DNA of 43,291 bases, taken from the IMG/VR virus record IMGVR_UViG_3300050014_000169, positions 1 to 43,291 of that record. One strand, 5' to 3'. The stretch comes from a virus. Position 1 is the first letter of the stretch. Every line of letters begins with the position of its first letter. The notes beneath the pieces were generated by a model. The model was not told where the DNA came from and ran no database searches. It saw nothing but the letters and a program-made list of their open reading frames with translations. Below are positions 37,435-43,291 of the stretch, piece by piece. The position numbers and the translations under genes are program-made.

Positions 37435-37509
37435 TGAGAAGTAGCGCAACGGTAGAGCTCCAGATTGTTACTCTGGGGGTTATAGGTTCAAGTCCTATCT
37501 TCTCAGCCA
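37435..37509 (+). tRNA. tRNA-Asn (anticodon GTT)
   Basis: A complete cloverleaf: acceptor TGAGAAG / CTTCTCA, D arm GCGC...GAGC with one G-A mismatch, anticodon stem CCAGA / TCTGG with loop TTGTTAC (anticodon GTT), T arm ATAGG-TTCAAGT-CCTAT, discriminator G and an encoded CCA. It lies on the plus strand between small and large terminase genes and is not the attB-type fragment found beside the integrase. Phage tRNAs often correct codon supply; it could also be a processing landmark in a longer RNA. Confidence 0.92.
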
Positions 37510-37652
37510 GCTATCGGTTTCCGGTGACAGTTTAGTTATGAACCGGTGCGATCTCTCTATCCGATCTCAAAAGGATAAAAAGAAGAGGGCAAGTTCGCCG
37601 AAGTTCTCTCGCCATAGCGAAAAATCGGCAACCCTTAGGGGTAAGGAGAAAT
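37510..37652 (+). ncRNA. Structured leader between tRNA-Asn and terL
   Basis: A 143-base stretch with no gene but four successive hairpins: ATCG/CGAT (37513-37552) with inner CCGGT/ACCGG; ATCC/GGAT (37559-37576) flanked by CTCT/AGAG; GCCGA/TCGGC (37597-37629) with inner TCGC-CATA-GCGA (37609-37620); and CCTTA-GGGG-TAAGG (37633-37646). The last one takes up part of the ribosome site AAGGAG of the following 15-codon ORF. It may be part of the same RNA as 37099-37434, or a separate translational control leader for the terminase gene. Confidence 0.4.
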
Positions 37653-37700
37653 ATGAAACGTAAACACTGGAGATTGAATTATCAATTAAGACTTGCATAA
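37653..37700 (+). CDS. Leader peptide before terL, 15 aa
   Basis: A 15-codon frame, MKRKHWRLNYQLRLA, with a good ribosome site (TAAGGAGAAAT) and its stop overlapping an ATG at 37700. The ribosome site is partly sequestered in the hairpin 37633-37646. Basic and aromatic; could act as a leader coupling translation of the terminase gene. Very short, so conservation is the only proof. Confidence 0.35.
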   Translation: MKRKHWRLNYQLRLA

Positions 37701-37711
37701 TGGAGGCCAAT

Positions 37712-39286
37712 ATGCCGGAAACTATGACCCGTGAAGATGCAATATTAAGGCTCAATGAAGCAAATCGACGCAAAGCAAAAAACGATTGTGCGTTCTTCAT
37801 AGATACATTTGTACACGTCGAGGACAAGGATGCAGTCGATACAGTCACCCCGTTCCACCTCTGGGAGGGACAAAAGAAAGCACTTGATACTTTTCTGAAC
37901 AGTCGGCTTTCAATTGTTCTAAAGGCGCGCCAGCTCGGTCTTACATGGCTTGTGCTGGCACTGGCGGTTTGGAACATGATATATAAGAGCGGGTATACAA
38001 TACTTGCCCTGTCTAAAAAAGAAGACCCCGACGCGAAAGAATTAATCCGCCGCGTTTGTTTTATATTAAAGTATATGCCTAAGTGGTTTATCAAAAAGAA
38101 AGGCGAAGATGGGAACGCACTTTTAACATGGGACAATACCGCATTGCAGGTCACAGTTTTTCACACCGGAAGTGAGCCGTCAGTGTTTCAGAGTTTTGCA
38201 GCAGCCGAAGATAGTGGGCGTTCATTTACTGCAAACCTCGTTATACTTGATGAGTGGGCGTTTCAGCAATGGGCGCGTCAGATATGGACAGCTGCTTACC
38301 CTACTATCAACAGGACTACAGGCGGGCAACTCATAGGAATTTCCACAATGGAGCGCGGCACCTTATTTGAAGAGAAGTACAAAGAGGCAATGTCTGGTAT
38401 TAACGCATTCGCCCGGGTGTTCCTACCGTGGAATACAGATCCGCGCAGAGATATTACGTGGTACGAAAATACCAAGATTGAAATGAAAGGGCTCATGACC
38501 GCCGAATATCCCGCGACAGAGGAAGAGGCTCTATCAGTCCCTGGGGGTACATTCTTTTCAGAGTTCACCGAGAGCATACACGTCAAACCGCCCGAAGAGA
38601 TACCCGATTATGCGCAGCGATATGTCAGTGTGGATTATGGATTTGATAAACTTTCTGTTTTATGGTACTTGATAGATAAAAACGGTAACGCCCGAATTTA
38701 TAGAGAACTGGCAGAAAGTAATTTGATTGTTTCGGATGCAGCAAAAAAGGTACATGAATTGCAAACCAATTCAGAGGGAAAAGAGGAACACATAACCGCT
38801 TATCTCGCACCACCAGATTTAATACATTCTCGCCATAGAGAAACAGGGAAAACCACCGCAGACATATTTGCATTAGAGGGAATTTACCTCACCGAGACTT
38901 CTAACAACCGTAAAACAGGCTGGCTATGCGTAAGAGAACTACTTAAACCCCTTGAAGAAACAGACGAGCAGACAGGCGAAAAATCCCTTACTGCAAAACT
39001 CACAATAGACGAGGGCATTGCGCCCGATTTAAAATATTGTTTGCTTAACATTCAGCGCAGTAAAACCGTGTATAACGATGTCGACGGAAAAGGCAAACCC
39101 GCTCATGATCTCACGCATGGCCCAGACAGTTTGAGAGCCTTTGCAATCTATTGGATTACACCATCAGGTGAACCTACCGAAGAGCGGCGGGCAAAGTGGA
39201 CTGAGGACATGTATGAGGACTACTACAACTGCAAAAACGATGAAGATAGAAACTATCTATTAGGAATTTGGGGAAATCCATTTTGA
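37712..39286 (+). CDS. terL: Terminase large subunit
   Basis: A 524-residue packaging ATPase-nuclease, started at ATG 37712 (MPETMTREDA) because GGAGG lies five bases upstream; the ATG at 37700 lacks a ribosome site. Walker A-type KARQLGLTW (about 71-79), Walker B NLVILDEW, and then a nuclease domain with YVSVDYGFDKLSVLW and DSLRAFAIYW in the C-terminal third. It cuts concatemers and pumps DNA into the prohead through the portal. Partners: small terminase 1.5 kb upstream, portal 170 bases downstream. Motif order is intact. Confidence 0.9.
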   Translation: MPETMTREDAILRLNEANRRKAKNDCAFFIDTFVHVEDKDAVDTVTPFHLWEGQKKALDTFLNSRLSIVLKARQLGLTWLVLALAVWNMIYKSGYTILALSKKEDPDAKELIRRVCFILKYMPKWFIKKKGEDGNALLTWDNTALQVTVFHTGSEPSVFQSFAAAEDSGRSFTANLVILDEWAFQQWARQIWTAAYPTINRTTGGQLIGISTMERGTLFEEKYKEAMSGINAFARVFLPWNTDPRRDITWYENTKIEMKGLMTAEYPATEEEALSVPGGTFFSEFTESIHVKPPEEIPDYAQRYVSVDYGFDKLSVLWYLIDKNGNARIYRELAESNLIVSDAAKKVHELQTNSEGKEEHITAYLAPPDLIHSRHRETGKTTADIFALEGIYLTETSNNRKTGWLCVRELLKPLEETDEQTGEKSLTAKLTIDEGIAPDLKYCLLNIQRSKTVYNDVDGKGKPAHDLTHGPDSLRAFAIYWITPSGEPTEERRAKWTEDMYEDYYNCKNDEDRNYLLGIWGNPF

Positions 39287-39295
39287 GGTGATTAT

Positions 39296-39457
39296 ATGAG
39301 TAAGTCAGAAAAAGAAATAGAGCGTAAAAATATAGAAAAAGGATTGCCTAAATGTTTTATGGATGGGGTTTGCTGCTATCAAGTGGAAGACATAAATGAA
39401 TGTATTGAGAAATTAAATAGGCCCGGATATAAAACATGTCCATTTGGTGTGAGGTGA
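39296..39457 (+). CDS. Cys-containing small protein, 53 aa
   Basis: A 53-residue protein (MSKSEKEIERKNIEKGLPKC...) with five Cys (PKCFMDGVCCYQVED, NECIEKL, KTCPFGVR), likely a zinc-binding mini-protein. Ribosome site GAGGTGATTAT. It sits between terL and portal, where small zinc-finger genes recur in this phage. No family recognised. Confidence 0.5.
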   Translation: MSKSEKEIERKNIEKGLPKCFMDGVCCYQVEDINECIEKLNRPGYKTCPFGVR

Positions 39458-39462
39458 AATGA

Positions 39463-41292
39463 ATGTTCGAACGCATAAAAGCAGGGGTGAAGAAATTGGC
39501 AGATAATTTAAAACAGCAGCAAAAGGACGGTTCAGAACTCGCCGATTGGCAGGCAAAATTCAATTCCGCGCGTGACGGGTATCAAACTAAACTCGATCTG
39601 ATGGACGAACGCGAAATGCTCTATCTCGGCACGTCAAAGGTTGATATGAATGTCAATGCGAAGTCGGTTCCGAAAGATGGAGTAAAGAAAGCCAATAACG
39701 TCCGCAATGTTATATTTGAATTTATAGAAACTCAGGCCGACAGTGCGATACCTCAACCCCTAATTACGGCGAAGTCTCCCGAAAATGAGGGACTTGCCAA
39801 AGCTATTGAGGACAGTTTAAAAGCCGACATATTGGATTTACATATTGAGCGTCACAACGACCAACAGGAACGGACATGCCCTATTCAAGGCCATTCACTA
39901 TTTGAAATTCTTTGGAACACGAATAAAAGAACTCACACTTATATAGGCGGAATAGACGTTAGGCTTATCCACCCTAAACAGTTTGTACCATACCCTGGAG
40001 TATGGGAAATTCAGCAGATGCCCTATTTCTTTATCATGTCGTCCGTCACAAAGCAGTTTATAAAAGACCGTTACGACGTTGACGTGTCTGAAGAAACCGA
40101 AAGCGACCCACAGATAAACTCGCTTAAAGATATTGGAGCGTCAAATAAAGCGTCGGATAAAGTCACTGAAAAAGTCTGCTGGTATAAAGACGATGACGGA
40201 GATATAGGTCGGTATGTTTGGTGCAACGATATTAAACTCGAAAGTCTGCCTAAAATATTCAAGCGCAAACAAGAGGGCAAGGACGTTGAGACATTTACAC
40301 TTGACACGGATTATACCGACGCAAACGGTCAACCGATCATACCGAAAGGCACCGTGTTACCCTACTTCACCCCCGACCGTTACCCGATTGTTTTGAGAGA
40401 AAATGTCCCTATTCCTTTTGATTTTGGCGGGCAATCCGACGTTGATGTTATTAGAGATCAACAGGACGCAATTAAAAAGGTCATCAGTCGGATTGAGGAA
40501 AAAATATTAAGCACTACATCAGTTGTGACATATCCCGACTCTCTAAAAGGAAAATTCAGTCTAACCAATGCGGCAGTGACCGGAGTGCCTATAAAACCGA
40601 ACGAAGCAAATCTTTTCAGTGCTTCTAATTTAGCCCCGAATGTTTCGCAGGACAGAGAATTTGCGCAAGACCAGTACAATATCGCACAATCTACTCTTGG
40701 TATAACAGACGCTTTGCAGGGAAAACCGGACGCATCCGCCCGCAGCGGCACCGCAAAACAGATACAAATTGCACAGTCCACGGGACGATTGAAGTCGAAA
40801 CAAGCCAATAAAATACAGGCGTACCGTGAACTTTTTGAAATCATGTTCCAATTTAAACTCGCTTACTCTGATGAACCGCGACCATATGTCACCAAAGGAC
40901 AAAGTGGGGAACCTGCATACGGAGATTTTAATAAACTTGCTTTTTTAAAACAAGATGCGGCAAAAGAATGGTATTACGACACTGATTTTATATTCAATGC
41001 CGATGCAAACGGCGGTCTGCCGTCTGATAGAAACTGGCAGTTAGGGCAGAACACACAACTTTTACAATATGGGGCTTTCGGAAACCCCCAAGACCCTCAA
41101 GCAATGTTGAGATTTTGGACTACAATGGTTGAAATCCATTACCCCGGCGCTGAAATGGTTAAAAAGAGTTTTCAGGATGCGGTGGCTCAGGCACAACAGG
41201 CACAACAACAGATGGCGCAACAGGCGGCACAGATGCAGTCAGCGCAAGGCACACAACCGCAACAGTCACAACAAATTGGAGGGATGCAATAA
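39463..41292 (+). CDS. Portal protein
   Basis: A 609-residue portal of the large type found in short-tailed phages. The N-terminal helical part has KLADNLKQQQKDGSELADWQ and YLGTSKVDMNVNAKSVPKDG; the central part carries QERTCPIQGHSLFEILWNTN, VRLIHPKQFVPYPGVW and VIRDQQDAIKKVISRIEEKI; the C-terminus is a Gln/Ala-rich barrel tail (QAQQAQQQMAQQAAQMQSAQ). It forms the ring at the unique vertex for DNA packaging. Ribosome site GTGAGGTGAAATGA. It directly follows terL and a 53-aa gene. Confidence 0.85.
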   Translation: MFERIKAGVKKLADNLKQQQKDGSELADWQAKFNSARDGYQTKLDLMDEREMLYLGTSKVDMNVNAKSVPKDGVKKANNVRNVIFEFIETQADSAIPQPLITAKSPENEGLAKAIEDSLKADILDLHIERHNDQQERTCPIQGHSLFEILWNTNKRTHTYIGGIDVRLIHPKQFVPYPGVWEIQQMPYFFIMSSVTKQFIKDRYDVDVSEETESDPQINSLKDIGASNKASDKVTEKVCWYKDDDGDIGRYVWCNDIKLESLPKIFKRKQEGKDVETFTLDTDYTDANGQPIIPKGTVLPYFTPDRYPIVLRENVPIPFDFGGQSDVDVIRDQQDAIKKVISRIEEKILSTTSVVTYPDSLKGKFSLTNAAVTGVPIKPNEANLFSASNLAPNVSQDREFAQDQYNIAQSTLGITDALQGKPDASARSGTAKQIQIAQSTGRLKSKQANKIQAYRELFEIMFQFKLAYSDEPRPYVTKGQSGEPAYGDFNKLAFLKQDAAKEWYYDTDFIFNADANGGLPSDRNWQLGQNTQLLQYGAFGNPQDPQAMLRFWTTMVEIHYPGAEMVKKSFQDAVAQAQQAQQQMAQQAAQMQSAQGTQPQQSQQIGGMQ

Positions 41293-41609
41293 TGGCACAA
41301 TCAGCAGCACAAAAGGCGGCATTTCAGAAGATGTTGGCAAGTAGAAAGTCTAATCCCATGAAAAAGGCAGGCCCAACACTGGTGCAGGTTTTCGCTCCGA
41401 AGAAAAAACCTAAGACTTATAAAGGTAAGAGTATGGTACTCGGCGGCGGCGGTCAGTTTTTAAAAATGCAGGATGCAATAGTCAAAGAGGGAAAAACTCC
41501 GCAGGCGGCCGCAGCCATAACCGCCAGCATCGGTATTAAAAAGTTAGGCCAATCCAAAATGACTAAACTTGCAACCGCGGGCAAGAAAAGGGCGGCGAAA
41601 AAGAAATGA
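41292..41609 (+). CDS. Basic small head protein, 105 aa
   Basis: A 105-residue very basic protein: KKAGPTLVQVFAPKKKPKTY, GQFLKMQDAIVKEGKTPQAA, AAITASIGIKKLG, ending KKRAAKKK. Such Lys-rich proteins next to the portal may bind packaged DNA or aid assembly. The ATG overlaps the portal stop by one base and follows GGAGGGATGCAATA. Function inferred from composition only. Confidence 0.5.
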   Translation: MAQSAAQKAAFQKMLASRKSNPMKKAGPTLVQVFAPKKKPKTYKGKSMVLGGGGQFLKMQDAIVKEGKTPQAAAAITASIGIKKLGQSKMTKLATAGKKRAAKKK

Positions 41610-41869
41610 CAGACGATGAAGCATTAAGCCAGTCCACAGACCCCACCACAGACCCCGTAGTTCCCGACCCGACACGTTGCTCCGCTTGTGGACTACCCTT
41701 GCACGTTAAAAACGGCGGCTATGGTTTTGCAGACGATGGGGTTACTCCTGTATGGGTTACTCCGATGATATGCACAAACAACAGTCTTAACGGTTCAGGA
41801 AACCCCTGCGGAATGTTTGAGCAAGTGCAGGGCATCGTGAAATCTGTAATGGAAAGATATGAGGGCTAA
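41606..41869 (+). CDS. Small zinc-ribbon-like protein, 87 aa
   Basis: An 87-residue protein with a front rich in Asp/Thr/Pro, then CSACGLPLHVKNGGYGF, a Cys (MICTNN) and PCGMFEQVQGI: a C-x2-C...C...C zinc ribbon. ATG overlaps the previous stop. No family recognised. Part of the late operon. Confidence 0.5.
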   Translation: MTDDEALSQSTDPTTDPVVPDPTRCSACGLPLHVKNGGYGFADDGVTPVWVTPMICTNNSLNGSGNPCGMFEQVQGIVKSVMERYEG

Positions 41870-42004
41870 ATGATAAACGATAATCAGCGTAATCCTAAAG
41901 AAATTCGGTGCAGGAAGTGCAATAAATTACTCTTCAAAGCAAATCACGCAGATTGTGAAATAAAATGTCCTCGATGCTCAGAACTGAACACCATTAAAAT
42001 TTAG
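41870..42004 (+). CDS. Com-like zinc-finger protein, 44 aa
   Basis: A 44-residue protein with two Cys pairs, IRCRKCNKLLFKA and IKCPRCSELNTIKI, the pattern of the Mu-type Com family, which in Mu switches on translation of mom. Here no mom is visible. Starts one base after the previous stop (TAAATG). In Gram-positive prophages such Com-like proteins are often found beside portal and terminase genes. Confidence 0.65.
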   Translation: MINDNQRNPKEIRCRKCNKLLFKANHADCEIKCPRCSELNTIKI

Positions 42005-42026
42005 AACACCTAAGGAGTGTCAACAA

Positions 42027-42242
42027 ATGGAACTATTAACTAAAAATTTAAAAATCAATGATATTATAAGGGACAGAGGCTTAACTAAGTCAGAATTAGC
42101 GTGGATGGCGCACATCACATTGAACGACTTTTATCAAGCCACAAATGGTAGAAAAACATTCTTCCCTGCATGGCGTAAACGTATTTCTACCGCCTTAGAA
42201 ATGTCAGAAGATGAAGTTTTCCCCGAGTATATTAAAATTTAA
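42027..42242 (+). CDS. Small XRE-like protein, 71 aa
   Basis: A 71-residue protein of helix-turn-helix type (INDIIRDRGLTKSELAWMAH, then FYQATNGRKTFFPAWRKRIS, EMSEDEVFPEYIKI). Ribosome site TAAGGAGTGTCAACAA. Last gene before the terminator at 42263. An HTH gene inside a structural operon is unusual; it may tune late transcription or be a moron. Confidence 0.6.
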   Translation: MELLTKNLKINDIIRDRGLTKSELAWMAHITLNDFYQATNGRKTFFPAWRKRISTALEMSEDEVFPEYIKI

Positions 42243-42262
42243 TATCAAATAGAGCTCCACAG

Positions 42263-42306
42263 AGAGCCATTATTACCGATTAATTCGGTTTTAGTGGCTC
42301 TTTTTA
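42263..42306 (+). terminator. Terminator / attenuator before head genes
   Basis: AGAGCCA (42263-42269) pairs with TGGCTCT (42295-42301); inside, ACCGA (42275-42279) pairs with TCGGT (42285-42289); a T run follows. The first-copy equivalent (1-33) has AAACC/GGTTT as inner stem, so base changes keep the pairing. Since the head genes follow within 30 bases, read-through must be allowed or regulated. Confidence 0.7.
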
Positions 42307-42331
42307 TATTCCATTTAAGGAGGTGATACAC

Positions 42332-42457
42332 ATGGCAGATAACGGCAAAAGCAATCCCTTTAACAATGCCTCGGCGCAGAAAATTACTGCGGACAGCAAA
42401 CAGTCTAAAGGCAAACAGCCGCAGATAGTAAAGGGCAATGACCTCAGAAGTAAATAA
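42332..42457 (+). CDS. Small conserved virion-operon protein, 41 aa (copy 2)
   Basis: Second allele of the 60-185 gene: MADNGKSNPFNNASAQKITA against MADNGKSNPFGNTSAQKITA. Same ribosome site AAGGAGGTGATA. The substitutions keep the frame and length, supporting that the small protein is real and under selection. Confidence 0.6.
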   Translation: MADNGKSNPFNNASAQKITADSKQSKGKQPQIVKGNDLRSK

Positions 42458-42504
42458 AATTCGCTTGGAATAGCGTCACAAACCCAAATTGAAAGGAATT
42501 TATT

Positions 42505-43291
42505 ATGGCTGATGAAATACAAGGCGGTACAGTTGCGGAAGTCGCCGCCCCGCAAGAAACGGTAAGCACTGAAACAGGTGTAGAAACCCCTATAGAAACC
42601 CCTGTAGTCGCCGAACAGGGCAGTGTAAAGCCAGTACAGACACCCGATGATAACGCTCGTTTTGCCGCTGCCCGCCGCGAATCTGAAACGGCGTTAAAGA
42701 CAGAACGCGAGAAATTTTCTCACACAACCGAATTGATTAAAAACTACGGCGCGACAAATGGTTGCTATTCAGATTCTGATGTTGCGACGCAGTACGGCAC
42801 GCAGGGCATCACGACGCTTGAACAACTCGCCGCCGAAGTTGAACGGCAGGCGGCTATTCAAAGAGGCGAACCTGACCCCCAAAAGGTCAAAAGCATGATT
42901 GACGAGGCGGTAAGTAACCACCCGCTGATTAAAGCAGCGCAGGAAGCGCAGGCAAAGGCGACAAAAGACGGTTGGATTTCAGAACTTAAAACCGCATTCC
43001 CCGACGAGAAGTTTGACGGCGAAAACCCGTCTTTGGGATTACCTGAAGATGTGGCAACTCAAATGTCATTATTCATCAAACGCGGGTTCAGTCCGGTCGA
43101 GGCTTACGTTCAAGCGAATTGGAAATCCATTCAGTCAAAAAGCACCGCCGCAGGTAAACAGGCTGCGCTTAACGACTTAAATTCAAAGGGACACCTTAAA
43201 CCCACAGGCGGAGGGGTTGACGTTTCAAATGTCAATGTACCTCCCGAGACTTACAAGCTTTACAAGACAATGAACAAAGGAATGACAGATG
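42505..43291 (+). CDS. Capsid assembly scaffold-like protein (copy 2, 3' cut by window)
   Basis: Second allele of the 233-1072 gene, running off the window after about 262 codons. Residues 1-16 are identical to copy 1, then the linker differs strongly (QETVSTETGVETPIETPVVA versus QSTETIETVDTGVDNSAAAE), with one codon fewer, and residues about 82-90 differ (SDSDVATQYGTQ versus ADVSAKYGSTD). The C-terminal half is almost the same. The pattern suits a tolerant linker and conserved capsid-binding end. Confidence 0.65.
   Translation, partial: MADEIQGGTVAEVAAPQETVSTETGVETPIETPVVAEQGSVKPVQTPDDNARFAAARRESETALKTEREKFSHTTELIKNYGATNGCYSDSDVATQYGTQGITTLEQLAAEVERQAAIQRGEPDPQKVKSMIDEAVSNHPLIKAAQEAQAKATKDGWISELKTAFPDEKFDGENPSLGLPEDVATQMSLFIKRGFSPVEAYVQANWKSIQSKSTAAGKQAALNDLNSKGHLKPTGGGVDVSNVNVPPETYKLYKTMNKGMTD

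Larger units (their letters stand above)
42273..43291 (+). repeat. Second copy of the genome start (divergent overlap)
   Basis: Collinear with 1-1025 (offset 42272, later 42266 after two single-codon deletions). Changes are scattered in 14-280 (about seven by eye), dense in the codons for scaffold residues 17-49 and around 83-92, and nearly absent in the last 150 bases. A perfect overlap would mean simple circularity; this shows two alleles. Confidence 0.85.

Noticed and set aside
37567-38154. Minus-strand open frame of 195 aa across the terL start
   Set aside because: Antisense to intact terminase motifs and the structured leader; no promoter or ribosome site.
41180-41290. Portal C-terminal repeat as a DNA regulatory repeat
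   Set aside because: The CAA/CAG-rich repetition is explained by a Gln/Ala-rich protein tail common in portals.
1-43291. Ends as true terminal direct repeats of a packaged genome
   Set aside because: Terminal repeats of one virion would be identical; these differ in many positions and in length, so two alleles or two copies are more likely.

Overview
The window reads as one complete, circularly arranged genome of a temperate, probably short-tailed (podovirus-like) phage of a Gram-positive host, most likely a clostridial Firmicute. Reasons: strong AGGAGG-type ribosome sites on almost every gene, an Amidase_3 endolysin with PG_binding_1 repeats, phi-LC3-like holin, Rha, Gp157, DUF551, RepL-like and DUF5131 genes, and a tyrosine integrase beside a host tRNA/tmRNA 3' end. 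No bacterial chromosomal gene is present and the integrase with its attP lies in the middle of the window with phage genes on both sides, so the molecule is in the excised/circular (or concatemeric) arrangement. Bases 1-1025 recur at 42273-43291, but not identically, giving a unit of about 42.27 kb whose two ends come from different alleles.

Layout. 1-14340 (+): late virion and lysis genes (small virion protein, scaffold, head decoration, major capsid, accessory jelly-roll protein, head-tail adaptor, stabilisation/tail-hub protein, tail protein, two internal/ejection-type proteins of which one is 1290 aa, then endolysin and two holin-type proteins). 14404-15126 (-): a Ser-rich membrane-anchored moron with its own promoter. 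15127-17472 (-): attP, integrase, a membrane protein and the CI-like repressor. 17473-17626: divergent lysogeny switch with operators inside both promoters. 17627-32879 (mostly +): Cro-like regulator, two Rha proteins, small regulators, a Gp157 / Rad52-like annealing / NinB-like / HNH / SSB recombination block, DUF5131, replication initiator with iteron-like repeats and DnaB-like helicase, RusA resolvase, metallophosphoesterase and many small proteins. Minus-strand inserts in this arm include a lone Cas2-like gene (19829-20095). 32921-33710 (-) and 33892-34747 (+): two small operons sharing a divergent promoter with ACATT-N4-AATGT palindromes, the right one led by a ribbon-helix-helix protein. 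34897-42306 (+): RepL-like winged-helix gene, small terminase, a 370-bp gap with a G-quadruplex motif, a zincin-like protein, a highly structured non-coding stretch with tRNA-Asn(GTT), large terminase, portal, small zinc-finger proteins, and then the second copy of the genome start.

How it works together. Lysogeny is set by integrase plus the repressor/Cro switch; the rightward early transcript makes recombination and replication proteins; a later promoter just before the RepL-like gene probably drives packaging and morphogenesis through the terminator at 42263 into the capsid, tail and lysis genes. There is no tail-tube, sheath or recognisable tape-measure gene, which is why a short tail is favoured.

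Most notable: three separate early genes have ACG exactly where an ATG start is expected behind a good ribosome site; a dense set of nested and mutually exclusive stems surrounds tRNA-Asn in the 5' region of the large terminase gene, ending at a 15-codon leader ORF; a Cas2-like gene stands alone without CRISPR; and the replication gene carries internal direct repeats like the lambda origin.
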